NCBI RefSeq assembly: GCF_016862315.1
Contig: NZ_BOMS01000135.1
Location: 1 to 64,000, forward strand
DNA: 64,000 bases
Source: Actinoplanes palleronii
Lineage (GTDB): Bacteria > Actinomycetota > Actinomycetes > Mycobacteriales > Micromonosporaceae
Direction of reading: 5' to 3'
This document shows positions 41,607 to 50,281 of this stretch, one piece after another. The notes beneath the pieces were generated by a model. That model saw nothing but the letters and a program-made list of their open reading frames with translations, searched no databases and had not been told where the DNA came from. The first letter of the stretch is position 1, and every line of letters begins with the position of its first letter. The position numbers and the translations under genes were made by a program.

Positions 41607-44059
41607 CCGCGCACCGGGACCTGGGGCAGCACGGTCAGCGGCAGCGAGGTGCGGAACTGGCCCGGTGTCGCCGGGTCACTGCGTTCCTTCCACGGATCCC
41701 GGTACGCCTGCACGGCCTGCTGGACCGCGGCGTCCAGGGCCAGGGCGATGCCGTCCGCGTCGTCCACCACGATCTCCCGGATCCGGTCGACGCCGATCCG
41801 CGGCACGAACGAGTACGTCCGCTCCAGCCAGTTGGCGTTCTCCCGGTAGTACTGCAGGAACCGGCCGGTCAGTGTGATCACCTCGTCGGCCGACGAGACC
41901 GTGGTGAGCAGGTCGCCCTTGCGGATGTGCGCGCCGGCCGCGCCGCCGACGTAGATCTCCCACTTGCCGCCGTCGATGGCGACGACACCCACGTCCTTGA
42001 CGTACGACTCGGCGCAGTTGCGCGGGCACCCGGAGACCGCGAGCTTCATCTTGCCGGGGCCCTCGAGCCCCTGGTACCGCTCCTCGAGCGCGATGCCCAG
42101 CGCGGTGGAGTCACCCACCCCGAACCGGCAGAAGTCCGAGCCGACACAGGTCTTCACGGTGCGGAAGCTCTTCGCGTAGGCGTACCCGGACGGCATGTCC
42201 AGGTCGGCCCACATCGCCGGGAGCTTCTCCTTCGGCACCCCGAGCAGGTCGATCCGCTGGCCGCCGGTGAGCTTGACCATCGGCACGTCGTACTTCTCGG
42301 CCACCTCGGCGATCTTGCGGAGCTGGCCCGGGGTGGTGACGCCGCCCTTCATCTGCGGCACCACCGAGAACGTGCCGTCGCGCTGGATGTTCGCGTGCAC
42401 CCGGTCGTTGATGAACCGGGCGTCGCGCTCGTCGACGTACTCGTCGGCCCACATCATCTTGAGCAACGACGCGAGGCCCATCTTGCTCTTCGCGTCGTGG
42501 GTGCCGCCCGGGACGAGCTTCTCGAACACCGAGGAGACGCTGGTCAGCCGGTACTTGCGAATCGCGATCATCAGCTCGGGCTTGGGCATCGGCACGCCGG
42601 GGACGTACCACGACGCGGCCGGGTCCTCCTCGGCCTCGCCGCCGTTCGCCCACTCGACGATCCGCTGCACCAGCGGCTTGCAGGTGCCGCAGCCCTTGCC
42701 GGCCCGGGTCGCGTCCATGACACCGCTGACCGTCTTGCAGCCGCCGGTCACGACGCCGCAGATGGCGCCCTTGCTGACCCCGTTGCAGTTGCAGACCTGG
42801 ACGTCGTCCGGCATGTCCGCGGGCGACTCCTCGACCGCACCACCGATGTCGAAGATCAGCTCGGCGCGCTCGTCGGGCAGCGGCAGGCCCCGGTCGAACG
42901 CCTGGATCAGCGCCGCGGCCTTCCGGTTGTCACCGACCAGGGTCGCGCCGACCAGCACGTTGTCCCGGATGATCAGTTGCTTGTAGATGCCCTTGCGGGG
43001 CTCGTTGTAGACGATCACCTCGTCCTCGTCGGTCTCCGGCTCGCGCAGACCCATCGAGGCGACGTCGATGCCGGCCACCTTGAGCTTCGTCGAGACCCGG
43101 GAGCCCTCGTAGGCCACGCCGGTCGTGCCGGTGATGTGGTCGGCGAGCACCTTGGCCTGGTCCCAGAGCGGGGCGACCAGGCCGTACAGGTCGCCGCGGT
43201 GCTGGGCGCACTCCCCGACCGCGTAGACGTCCTCGTGCCCGGCCACCCGCATCTGGTCGTCGACCACGATGCCGCGTTCGACGGACAGTCCGCTGTCGGC
43301 GGCCATCGCCGTGTTCGGCCGGATGCCGGCCGCGACCACCACGACGTCACACTCGATGACCGTGCCGTCGCCCAGCTTCACCCCGGTGACCCGGTCCTTG
43401 CCGAGGATCTCGCTGGTCATCGCGTTGACGATCACGTCGATGCCGAGCTTGTTCTCGACGCTGCCCTTCAACATCTCACCGGCGCGCTCGTCGAGCTGGG
43501 TGTTCATCAGGTGGCCCATGGCGTGCAGCAGGGTCACGTGGCTGACGTGGCTCTGCAGGCCGCGGGCCGCCTCCAGGCCGAGCAGGCCGCCGCCGATCAC
43601 CACCGCGCGTTCGTGGTCGCGGGCGTACCGGATCATGCCGCGCGTGTCGTCGAGCGTCCGGAAGGCGAAGACACCCTGGTGGTAGCCCCGGCCCGGCCGG
43701 TGGATGCCCTTGATCGGCGGGACCCAGGCGTGACTGCCGGTCGCGATGATCAGCTTGTCGTAGCGGGTGCCGTTGCCCTCGGCGTCGTAGACGGTCCGCG
43801 CCGAGGCGTCGATCCGCTCGATCCGGGTGCCGGTGTTCAGCGTGATGCCGTTCTCCCGGTACCAGGCCAGGTCGTTGAGGAAGATCCCGTCCTCGGTCTC
43901 CACCCCGGCCAGCAGGTTGGAGAGCATGATCCGGTTGTAGTTGCCGTACGGCTCGTCACCGAACATCGTCACGGCGTAGTCCCCGTTGCGGGCGAGGATC
44001 TCCTCGACCGTGCGGGCTCCCGCCATGCCGTTCCCGATCACGACAAGTTTCTGAGTCAC
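41603..44059 (-). CDS. nirB: NADH-dependent assimilatory nitrite reductase large subunit
   Basis: 818-residue multidomain enzyme. Order: FAD/NADH oxidoreductase domain (about 1-310, GNGMAGARTVEEIL, GGGLLGLEAARGL), NirB-specific domain, BFD-like [2Fe-2S] domain (VCNCNGVSKGAICG ... GCGTCKPL, about 415-465), ferredoxin-like half domain, and the sirohaem/4Fe-4S domain (TCVGSDFCRFG, SGCPRNCAESYVKDVG). It makes ammonium from nitrite. GTG 44059 follows GGAGGG and begins directly at the FAD domain; an upstream in-frame start would add 21 non-conserved-looking residues. Confidence 0.96.
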   Translation of the reverse strand: MTQKLVVIGNGMAGARTVEEILARNGDYAVTMFGDEPYGNYNRIMLSNLLAGVETEDGIFLNDLAWYRENGITLNTGTRIERIDASARTVYDAEGNGTRYDKLIIATGSHAWVPPIKGIHRPGRGYHQGVFAFRTLDDTRGMIRYARDHERAVVIGGGLLGLEAARGLQSHVSHVTLLHAMGHLMNTQLDERAGEMLKGSVENKLGIDVIVNAMTSEILGKDRVTGVKLGDGTVIECDVVVVAAGIRPNTAMAADSGLSVERGIVVDDQMRVAGHEDVYAVGECAQHRGDLYGLVAPLWDQAKVLADHITGTTGVAYEGSRVSTKLKVAGIDVASMGLREPETDEDEVIVYNEPRKGIYKQLIIRDNVLVGATLVGDNRKAAALIQAFDRGLPLPDERAELIFDIGGAVEESPADMPDDVQVCNCNGVSKGAICGVVTGGCKTVSGVMDATRAGKGCGTCKPLVQRIVEWANGGEAEEDPAASWYVPGVPMPKPELMIAIRKYRLTSVSSVFEKLVPGGTHDAKSKMGLASLLKMMWADEYVDERDARFINDRVHANIQRDGTFSVVPQMKGGVTTPGQLRKIAEVAEKYDVPMVKLTGGQRIDLLGVPKEKLPAMWADLDMPSGYAYAKSFRTVKTCVGSDFCRFGVGDSTALGIALEERYQGLEGPGKMKLAVSGCPRNCAESYVKDVGVVAIDGGKWEIYVGGAAGAHIRKGDLLTTVSSADEVITLTGRFLQYYRENANWLERTYSFVPRIGVDRIREIVVDDADGIALALDAAVQQAVQAYRDPWKERSDPATPGQFRTSLPLTVLPQVPVRG

Positions 44060-44150
44060 TGCGCTCGGTCCCTCCTGTGTTGAGAGGAACCTTGCCGGGC
44101 TGCCGTTTCCCGATCCGACCACTTACCGTGACACTGCTGTTCGCAAATCC

Positions 44151-44807
44151 CTACAACCGGCTACCGGCCGTTGTGAGGCGCATGGCGTCGAATCGTTGCA
44201 GCACCAGGTCCGCGACCGCGGGGTCGTGGCACAGCGGCGGCGTCACCGAGTCCGCGCCGGCATCGCCCAGTGAGCGGTAGAACAGGCCGTCGGCCAGCAG
44301 ATACGCCGCGATCGCGATCCGCTCGGCACCCTCCGCCCGCAGCTGGGCGACGACGTCCGGGACGCGCGGCCCGCTGCCCGAGACGTAGGCGACGCGGGCC
44401 GGACCGGGCAGTTGGGCGGCGACACCCTCCACATCGGCCCGCCACGCCGCGTCCGAGGAACCGGCGGCGGCCAGCACGACCGCGTCGGCGGCGGGCAGGT
44501 TCCGGGTCAGGCTCGCCAGCAGGACCGGGTCCGGGCCGAGCGGCGCGGTCACCGGGATGCCGGTGCCCGCGACGGCCGCGGCGATGTCCACCCGGACGTG
44601 ATAACCGCAGGAGAGCAGCAGCGGAACGACGACGGCGTCCGGCGTGGCCGGGACGATCGCGGCGACCTTGGGCTCCTGCACGTCGACGTAGCACAGGCGG
44701 ACGTCGAGGCCCGGCCGGCGACGGGCCACCGCGGCGGCGAGTTCCTGCAGCTGGCGGCGCCCGTTCGCGGAACGGGTGCCGTGCGCGACAGCGATCAAGG
44801 TGGTCAC
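44151..44807 (-). CDS. sirohydrochlorin chelatase (CbiX/SirB-like)
   Basis: 218-residue class II chelatase inserting a metal, most likely iron here, into sirohydrochlorin to make the sirohaem needed by NirB. Catalytic histidines are in IAVAHGTR (about 9) and SCGYHVRVDI (about 70); two tandem CbiX-like halves are visible (the second begins about 115). Start GTG. Same strand as nirB with a 91-nt gap, so it may head the nir transcript or have its own. Confidence 0.88.
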   Translation of the reverse strand: MTTLIAVAHGTRSANGRRQLQELAAAVARRRPGLDVRLCYVDVQEPKVAAIVPATPDAVVVPLLLSCGYHVRVDIAAAVAGTGIPVTAPLGPDPVLLASLTRNLPAADAVVLAAAGSSDAAWRADVEGVAAQLPGPARVAYVSGSGPRVPDVVAQLRAEGAERIAIAAYLLADGLFYRSLGDAGADSVTPPLCHDPAVADLVLQRFDAMRLTTAGSRL

Positions 44808-45311
44808 GGGGTCTCCTCACGGAAGATCAAGATCAAAAGATTTTTGTCGTGCGTCCGCCGGGGTCCGGATCGTCGCTCCCGCCGGGACCCCGGCGGGCTT
44901 CGCAGGCCGCTGGCGCGTCCCGAACGCGAAACCCTCCGGGGCGACGTCCGCGGGTGGTTGCGGAAAAACCCCTGGCAGCGCCGTCGCCGATGACGGTCAC
45001 CACATCCACAGTCAGCCGCTGTACACAGCCCCCCAAACCCCCAAACCCCTCCCCCGCCACACTGTCCAAGGGGGAGCCCCCAGGGAGGGCGGGCTCTGCG
45101 TGATCGGGTTCACGAGGCTGCGGCACCGCACCCGGGCGGCACGGTCACCATGACGCTCGAATGGGCAGCGGCCGTTCGTCTCGGCCCGAGCAAGGACGGT
45201 GCGAATCCGCGATCCCCGTTCGCGGACGCCCGCCGCCCCCAGGTGGGCGACAGCAGTCCGCACAACGCGATCGCGTCCCGCCACCGCCCCCCGAAACGGC
45301 CGGCCTCGCGA
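44808..45311. other. 500-bp intergenic region, no gene recognised
   Basis: Region between the chelatase start and the 3' end of the nnaR-like gene. It holds an AT-rich run near 44822-44850 (AAGATCAAGATCAAAAG), the likely promoter of the chelatase/nir transcript on the minus strand, and a C-rich/G-rich stretch at 45028-45100 (CCCCCCAAACCCCCAAACCC, then GGGGG runs). Open frames exist but none looks like a protein. Confidence 0.4.
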
Positions 45312-46412
45312 TCAAGCCGCCTCGTCCACCCGCAACCGATACCCGCGCTTGATCACCGTCTCGATGTGCTTCCCGGACCCGAGCGCCGCCCGCAGCCGCG
45401 CCACCGCCACGTCCACCGCGTGCCCGTCGTTCCCGCGCGGCAACGCCGCCGCAAGCTGCTCCTTGGACACCACCGCCCCCGGCCGCCGGGCCAGCGACAC
45501 CAGGATCGCCATCGCCGCCGGCGCAAGCCCGTGCGTCACCCCGTCTATCAGTACGGCGTGACCCCGCACCTCCAGCGTCGTCCCCGCCACCTGCAGTCGC
45601 AGCGCCCGCAGCGGCAGCTCATCGGTGACCGTCTTGATCAGCGCCCCGAGCCGGTACCGTTCCGGCATCACCACCGGCACGTCCCGGGCCACGAGCGGCG
45701 CCGCGGTCACCGGCCCCACGACGGCGGCGAGCGTGCCACTCTGGAACGCGGTGACGACGTCCGCCCCGGTCTCCCCGGCCATCTGCAGGAACGCCTTGAC
45801 CGCGGGCGCGCTGGTGAACGTCACCGCGTCGATCTGCCCGGCCGCGACCTGCTCGGTCAGCCGCCGGATCGGGGCGGTGTCGGGCGGCAGCGCCCACCGG
45901 TACACCGGCACCTCGACCACCGCGGCGCCGGCCGAGCGCAGCGCCTCGACGAACTCGACCTGCGGCTCGCCGTGCTCCTGCACCACGATCCGCCGGCCGG
46001 TCACGCCGTCGTGCAGCAGCCGTTCCAGCACCTCCTCGGAGCCTTCGGTCTTGGCCGCCCAGTCCTCGGAGAGCCCGGCCGCCCGGATCGCCCCGCACGG
46101 CTTCGGCCCTCGCGCGATGATCTTCGCGTTGTTCAGCGAGGCCCGCAGCGTGTCGCCCAGCCCCCAGCCCTCGGCCGCCTCCAGCCAGCCGCGGAACCCG
46201 AACCCGGTCGTCGCCACCACGATGTGCGGTTCCAGCCCGATGCAGGCCTCGGTGGACGCCCGCAACGCGTCGTCGTCGATCAGCGGCACGATGGTGATCG
46301 CCGGAGCGCTGACCACCCGCGCGCCGCGCCGTTCCAGCAGTGCGGTCATCTCACTGCGGCGTCGCTCCGCGGTGACCGCCACGGTGAACCCGGCCAGTGC
46401 GCCCTCGGTCAT
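45312..46412 (-). CDS. nnaR: NnaR-like regulator: uroporphyrinogen-III synthase domain plus winged helix
   Basis: 366-residue fusion. Residues 1 to about 260 form a HemD-like domain (FTVAVTAERRRSEMTALLERRGA, TFTSAPAVKAFL). Residues about 275-366 are an OmpR-type winged helix ending VAVARLRAALGSGKHIETVIKRGYRLRV. This architecture is NnaR, an activator of nitrate/nitrite assimilation described in Streptomyces and Mycobacterium that works with GlnR; its position beside nirBD, narK and the chelatase fits. It is unlikely to be the housekeeping HemD. A GlnR-like box lies 56 nt upstream of the start. Confidence 0.88.
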   Translation of the reverse strand: MTEGALAGFTVAVTAERRRSEMTALLERRGARVVSAPAITIVPLIDDDALRASTEACIGLEPHIVVATTGFGFRGWLEAAEGWGLGDTLRASLNNAKIIARGPKPCGAIRAAGLSEDWAAKTEGSEEVLERLLHDGVTGRRIVVQEHGEPQVEFVEALRSAGAAVVEVPVYRWALPPDTAPIRRLTEQVAAGQIDAVTFTSAPAVKAFLQMAGETGADVVTAFQSGTLAAVVGPVTAAPLVARDVPVVMPERYRLGALIKTVTDELPLRALRLQVAGTTLEVRGHAVLIDGVTHGLAPAAMAILVSLARRPGAVVSKEQLAAALPRGNDGHAVDVAVARLRAALGSGKHIETVIKRGYRLRVDEAA

Positions 46413-46467
46413 CCGGTCTCCGTCCTGTGCCGTGCCGCTGTTTCCGCTGCAAGAGTCCTAAGACCTG

Positions 46468-46505
46468 GTTTCCGAAACGGTAGGCGAATGTTTCCGTCCC
46501 GATAA
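46468..46505 (-). promoter_or_regulatory. GlnR-like box upstream of nnaR
   Basis: Read on the minus strand the half-sites are TTATC-n6-GAAAC-n6-CTACC-n6-GAAAC, matching the GTNAC-n6-GAAAC arrangement of GlnR sites in spacing, with both GAAAC halves perfect and the other halves degenerate. A further GTGAC half lies one 11-bp step upstream (46512-46516). This predicts nitrogen-starvation control of the nnaR-like gene. Confidence 0.6.
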
Positions 46506-46754
46506 CGGCAGGTCACTTCCCAGGTGAACCCGGTTGTGAGCCGGTGATCTTCCCCTGTTCCGCCGCTCAGTCTCCCCCGTCACCCTCACCCCCTGCCTTC
46601 GCTTACGACCGATCCCCCTCCAGGCCATCACCCCCATCGGGTACGCCGGGAAAGCCCCGATCCGCCCCGGCGCCCACACCAGCCGGCCCGCACCCCGGCA
46701 CCTGCCGAGCCCCGCGCTCGCCGGACAACCCGGCGTGCGCCCACACATCGCGAA

Positions 46755-46801
46755 ACGGCCGTCAGCACCAGCCGGGCAACTCGGCTGGTGCTGACGGCCG
46801 T
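46755..46801. repeat. perfect 20-bp-arm hairpin
   Basis: Arms ACGGCCGTCAGCACCAGCCG and its exact complement with loop GGCAACT. The 515-bp gap between the nnaR start and the next gene also holds the GlnR-like box and copy C of the palindrome family. Neither flank has a U-tract. It shares the short core CCAGCC/GGCTGG with the repeat family. Confidence 0.75.
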
Positions 46802-46859
46802 AAAAACGGTCGGATGACGACCGTGGGAGCCAGCCGCGGCGGCACCACGCCCAGGCGGT

Positions 46860-46916
46860 CCGGCTGGTCCTGAGGGGTGCCTCTGCCGTGCGGAGACACC
46901 CCTCAGGACCAGCCGG
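46860..46916. repeat. dispersed palindromic repeat, copy C (short form)
   Basis: 57-nt hairpin with 27-nt arms and two mismatches. The left arm contains GGCTGGTCCTGAGGGGTG; the right arm is its complement ending CAGGACCAGCCGG. It lies 12 nt after the stop codon of the small gene at 46928-47140 and so is placed like a terminator. Confidence 0.85.
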
Positions 46917-46927
46917 CGCTTCCACCG

Positions 46928-47140
46928 CTACCGAAAGTCGTCGGGCCCCTCGAAGAGCGACCCGGTCACCCCGAGGATGTCCCGCACCTCGCTGATCAGG
47001 TGGTACGCCGCGATCCGCCCGTCGAGCAGGCCGATCCGGTAGTCCGCACCCACCTCGGTGTCCGCGGCGATCTGCTCGTCGCGGCATCCGGCAGCCCCGT
47101 CCAAGCGTCCGGAGTTGTAGGCCACCAGCGCGTCATCCAT
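46928..47140 (-). CDS. small protein of unknown function (70 aa)
   Basis: 70-residue acidic protein (MDDALVAYNSGRLDGAAGCR ... SLFEGPDDFR), with no signal peptide or membrane helix. The two similar halves, SGRLDGAAGCRDEQI and IGLLDGRIAAYHLI, suggest a small helical domain. No family recognised. It stands alone on the minus strand. Confidence 0.55.
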   Translation of the reverse strand: MDDALVAYNSGRLDGAAGCRDEQIAADTEVGADYRIGLLDGRIAAYHLISEVRDILGVTGSLFEGPDDFR

Positions 47141-47409
47141 CGATCCTGCTTCCCCCTACGGCGTACGTCGGGCGTCAATCTCGCACGCCCCCGGCACCGC
47201 GCCCACCGCCCCTTCGGTCGCCGTCCGCCACCCCTCGGGCGGTCCCGGCCACCCGCCGGTCACCCGCAAGCGGCAACCGAGCTGAAACCGTCCCGCACCC
47301 GGGCGACACCCGTCACGTCCGGCGTTCGACCCCGCCGCCCCGGTGATCGACCGGATACTCAGCGCATGGCCGAGGAGAGACGGCCGCGAAAAGGACCGAC
47401 GGAGGCAGC

Positions 47410-48258
47410 GTGGCGGAGGACATCGACGGCGTCCGGCAGGCGCTCGCCGGCACCATGCTCGCGAACCTGCCCCTCGCCCCGGCCGGCGGCGACGCCCTGG
47501 TGATCAGCGGGCTGAACCCGGCGGACGTCCTGACCGCCTGGCGGGCGGCACGGCAGCTGATGCCGGCCACCGGCCGCCGCCCGGTCTTCATCTCCGGCGA
47601 GTCGGCCCTGATGGACGGCTATGACGAGGACGAGGAGGACGGCGAGGACGACGTCGCCACCGCGGTCCATCTGATGGACGACAACGCCCGCACCCTGAAC
47701 CCCTGGACCTCCCTCGACCCGTTGCGGTGGGACCTGCCCGACGACGATCCCGAGTTCACCGTCGGGGACTTCAGCGGCGTGGATCTGCTGGCCGAGGTCC
47801 GCCGGCACGTCACCGGCCCGACCGTGCGCACCATCAATCGGTACGTCTACGACCGGGTCCGCACCGACCCGGCCCTGCTCGCCCAGCTCGACCCCCGCGC
47901 CGATCAGCTCACCGGCACCGCCACCTGGTACCAACCCGACGACGTGCACCTCCTGCTCCTGCCCACGACCGAGGCGCACCTGGTGGCGGCGTGGATCAGC
48001 TACCACCAGACGCTGGGCGAGGAGCAGGTGCTCGCGGCCGTGCTCCGGCAGTGGCACGAGTCCTGGCAGGCCGAGGTGGTCGCCTGCTGGGAGACCATGC
48101 TGCAGTTCACCGTCGGCCGGCCCCCGGCCTCCCCCGACGACGCCTGGGAGCTGGCGCTGCAGATCGCCGCGCTCGCCAGCCACCTCGAGATGAACCCGTG
48201 GGAGATCGCGCTGGCGGTCAGCCACGGCACCGCATGGTTCCTGCACAGCCGCCCGTGA
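47410..48258 (+). CDS. DUF4253 domain protein
   Basis: 282-residue soluble protein. The C-terminal part (about 165-280) matches the DUF4253 pattern: DVHLLLLPTTEAHLVAAWISY, LAAVLRQWHESWQAEVVACW, MLQFTVGRPP and a final ELALQIAALASH. The middle holds an acidic run (DEDEEDGEDD, about 76-85). GTG start with GGAGGC ahead. DUF4253 has no established biochemical role; toxin-immunity-like settings have been suggested, but nothing here supports that. Confidence 0.75.
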   Translation: MAEDIDGVRQALAGTMLANLPLAPAGGDALVISGLNPADVLTAWRAARQLMPATGRRPVFISGESALMDGYDEDEEDGEDDVATAVHLMDDNARTLNPWTSLDPLRWDLPDDDPEFTVGDFSGVDLLAEVRRHVTGPTVRTINRYVYDRVRTDPALLAQLDPRADQLTGTATWYQPDDVHLLLLPTTEAHLVAAWISYHQTLGEEQVLAAVLRQWHESWQAEVVACWETMLQFTVGRPPASPDDAWELALQIAALASHLEMNPWEIALAVSHGTAWFLHSRP

Positions 48259-48314
48259 AAGCCCAGCCGCCCGTGAAAAGCCAGCCGCCCGTGAAAGCAC
48301 CACCGCCCGTAAGA
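48247..48314 (+). repeat. 18-bp tandem repeat at the 3' end of the DUF4253 gene
   Basis: About 3.7 units of AGCCGCCCGTGAAAGCCC-like sequence with period exactly 18 bp. The first unit contains the stop codon of the gene, and each later unit repeats an in-frame TGA or TAA. Confidence 0.8.
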
Positions 48315-48317
48315 GGA

Positions 48318-49220
48318 TCACCGAGGTAGCAGCCCGGACGCCTTCCACAGCGCCTTCGCCGCACCCCCGCCGATCAGGTCGAGCTCACTCAGATACCCCA
48401 CGATCCGCTCCCCCGCCCACCGCATCGTCTCCCGGTAGTGCGGGTTGGCCCGAGCCGCCGCCAGCCCGTCCCGAGGCCTGATCCCGACCGCCTGGTACAC
48501 CCGCGGATCGATCAGCCGCGTACCCGTCAGATAGGCCGCCCGGGCGATCACCAGCCGGTCGAAGGCGAGCCGGGACTTCCCGGCCAGCCGGATCTGCCGG
48601 GCCAGCTCCTCCCGGGCGAACCGGACGTGCCGCGCCTCCTCGACCACGTGGATCCGCGAGACCATCCGGACCAGCGGCTGCACGGTCTCGTCGGCCATCG
48701 CCTCGCGCTGCAGGGTGTCCAGGATCTCCTCGGCGATCAGGATGGCGGCGAACATCCGCGGGCCGGTGGCGGTGTGCGCGATCCAGGTGCCGAGGTACTG
48801 GTTGATCCCCTCGGGCCGGTACACCGGGGTGTCCAGCCGGGCGATCATCTTGCCGAACATCACCGAGTGGCGGCACTCGTCGCCGATCTCGGTGAGCGCG
48901 TACTGGGCGTGCGCGGCGGTCGGGTCGTCCTTGAAGTAGCCGCGGATCAGCAGCTGCATCAGGATCGTCTCGAACCACACGCCGAGCCCGGCGATGCTGG
49001 CCGCCTCGTGCTTGGTCAACTCGATGCGCTGATCGAGGGTCATCCGGTCCCAGAGCGCGGTGCCGTAGAGGCTGGAGCGGTGCGCCGGGACGAAGTACTT
49101 GCCCTCCACGAACGGCGCGTCCCAGTCGATCTCGACGGCCGGGTCGTAGGAGTGCTCGGCCGAGGAACGCAGCAGCCGGGTGGCGGTACGGTCCCGATCA
49201 GGCGGGGTCACTGTCGTCAT
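48318..49220 (-). CDS. AurF-like diiron oxygenase
   Basis: 300-residue helical protein of the AurF/ferritin-like non-haem diiron family. Metal ligands are readable in LTKHEAASIAGLGVWFE, EIGDECRHSVMFGKM and HVVEEARHVRFAREE (two ExxxxxH/ExxRH motifs). Such enzymes N-oxygenate amines or hydroxylate fatty substrates. ATG 49220 follows GGAGG; a longer in-frame start is rejected because it would run into the operator region. It is divergent from the TetR-FMO-SDR-hydrolase operon and shares its operators. Confidence 0.85.
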   Translation of the reverse strand: MTTVTPPDRDRTATRLLRSSAEHSYDPAVEIDWDAPFVEGKYFVPAHRSSLYGTALWDRMTLDQRIELTKHEAASIAGLGVWFETILMQLLIRGYFKDDPTAAHAQYALTEIGDECRHSVMFGKMIARLDTPVYRPEGINQYLGTWIAHTATGPRMFAAILIAEEILDTLQREAMADETVQPLVRMVSRIHVVEEARHVRFAREELARQIRLAGKSRLAFDRLVIARAAYLTGTRLIDPRVYQAVGIRPRDGLAAARANPHYRETMRWAGERIVGYLSELDLIGGGAAKALWKASGLLPR

Positions 49221-49234
49221 CGCGCCCTCCAAAA

Positions 49235-49276
49235 GCTTGACGTTACCGGCCAAGGCTTGACGTTACCGGCGGTAAC
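49235..49276. promoter_or_regulatory. probable TetR operators in the divergent promoter
   Basis: GCTTGACGTTACCGGC occurs twice (49235-49250 and 49255-49270) with 20-bp spacing. The second copy forms a perfect palindrome GTTACC-GGC-GGTAAC (49262-49276). The block fills the space between the diiron oxygenase start and the TetR start, so one repressor could control both directions. Confidence 0.75.
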
Positions 49277-49292
49277 AGTTACTACTCGTACT

Positions 49293-49976
49293 ATGAACTC
49301 GGTCACCCCACCCGTCAATACCGACGGCCGCCGCGGCCGTTGGGAAGGTCACCGCGAGCAGCGCCGCGCGGAGCTCACCGCCGCGGCCATCGACGCCATC
49401 CGGCAGCACGGGCCGGAGGTGGGCATGGAGGCGATCGCGGCGCACGCCGGCGTCAGCAAGCCGGTGCTGTACCGCTACTTCGCCGACAAGTCCGAACTGT
49501 GGCTGGCGGTCGGGCGGGAGGCCGGTGCGATGGTGCTGTCCGCGATGATCCCGGCCGTCGCGGACGTCCGGGAGGAGCGGGCCGCGATCGGCGCCGCCAT
49601 CGACGTCTACCTGGCGCACATCGAGAACGACCTGAACCTGTACCGGTTCGTGGTCCACCAGCCGGACATCGCCCGGGGCCGGGACGTGGTCGCCGACGTG
49701 ATGGACACCGTGGCCAGCGGCCTGGCCCGGATCTTCGGTGACCGGCTGCGGGCCCGCGGCCTGGACTCCGGCGCGTCGCTGCCCTGGGCGTACGGGGTGG
49801 TCGGCTACGTCCAGTCGGTCGGCGACTGGTGGCTCCGGCAGCAGCAGCCGATCAGCCGCGAGGCGCTCGGCGAGTACCTGACGACGTTCCTCTGGACCGG
49901 CGTCGCCGGCATCAACCGCGCGGCCGACACCCCGGGTGGCCTGGCGGCTCAAGCAGAAGGGTGGTCCACGACGTGA
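49293..49976 (+). CDS. TetR family transcriptional regulator
   Basis: 227-residue repressor with an N-terminal TetR HTH (REQRRAELTAAAIDAIRQHG ... IAAHAGVSKPVLYRYFADKSELW, about 20-67) and a helical ligand-binding domain. ATG 49293 is the first start after the operators, with no good ribosome site. Its stop overlaps the GTG of the DUF4873 gene (GTGA). Likely regulates the divergent oxygenase cluster; the inducer is unknown. Confidence 0.93.
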   Translation: MNSVTPPVNTDGRRGRWEGHREQRRAELTAAAIDAIRQHGPEVGMEAIAAHAGVSKPVLYRYFADKSELWLAVGREAGAMVLSAMIPAVADVREERAAIGAAIDVYLAHIENDLNLYRFVVHQPDIARGRDVVADVMDTVASGLARIFGDRLRARGLDSGASLPWAYGVVGYVQSVGDWWLRQQQPISREALGEYLTTFLWTGVAGINRAADTPGGLAAQAEGWSTT

Positions 49977-50281
49977 CCGACGAGGAGGAATATCGCGGCC
50001 CGGCCACGCTGACCCTCGACGACGGCCCGATCGCGGTCGAGGTGCGGATGTCCGCGCGCTTCGAGCCGATCGAGGGCCGGTTCCGCTGGGCCGGGCGCAC
50101 CAATCCGGTCGACGACCTGCGCGAACGGGTCAGCGCCGGTCTGCGCACGGCCACCATCACGATCCCCGGCGCCCCGGACACGTCGGTGAAGCTGAGCGAG
50201 CCCGACCCGTGGGGCGGCGTCCGGATCAGCGGCGCCGGCACTCCGCCCTGGTTTCCGGCAGCGGCCGGGGGCGACGCATGA
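49973..50281 (+). CDS. DUF4873 domain protein
   Basis: 102-residue protein of the DUF4873 type (EEEYRGPATLTLDDGPIAVEVRMSARFEPIEGRFRWAGR), a small beta domain often found fused to or beside flavin monooxygenases. Here it is a free-standing gene coupled by 4-nt overlaps to TetR upstream and the monooxygenase downstream, suggesting an accessory subunit of that enzyme. Confidence 0.8.
   Translation: MTDEEEYRGPATLTLDDGPIAVEVRMSARFEPIEGRFRWAGRTNPVDDLRERVSAGLRTATITIPGAPDTSVKLSEPDPWGGVRISGAGTPPWFPAAAGGDA

Noticed and set aside
44060..44150. GlnR box upstream of nirB
   Set aside because: GTCAC and GAAAC elements are present on the minus strand but 23 nt apart start to start, off the 11-bp step needed for a GlnR site.
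45028..45110. Small RNA or G-quadruplex in the C/G-run region
   Set aside because: The runs are suggestive, but no promoter-terminator pair frames them, so no RNA is called.
45312..46412. Housekeeping HemD for haem synthesis
   Set aside because: The C-terminal winged helix and location in the nitrite cluster match the NnaR regulator architecture; no other haem genes are adjacent.
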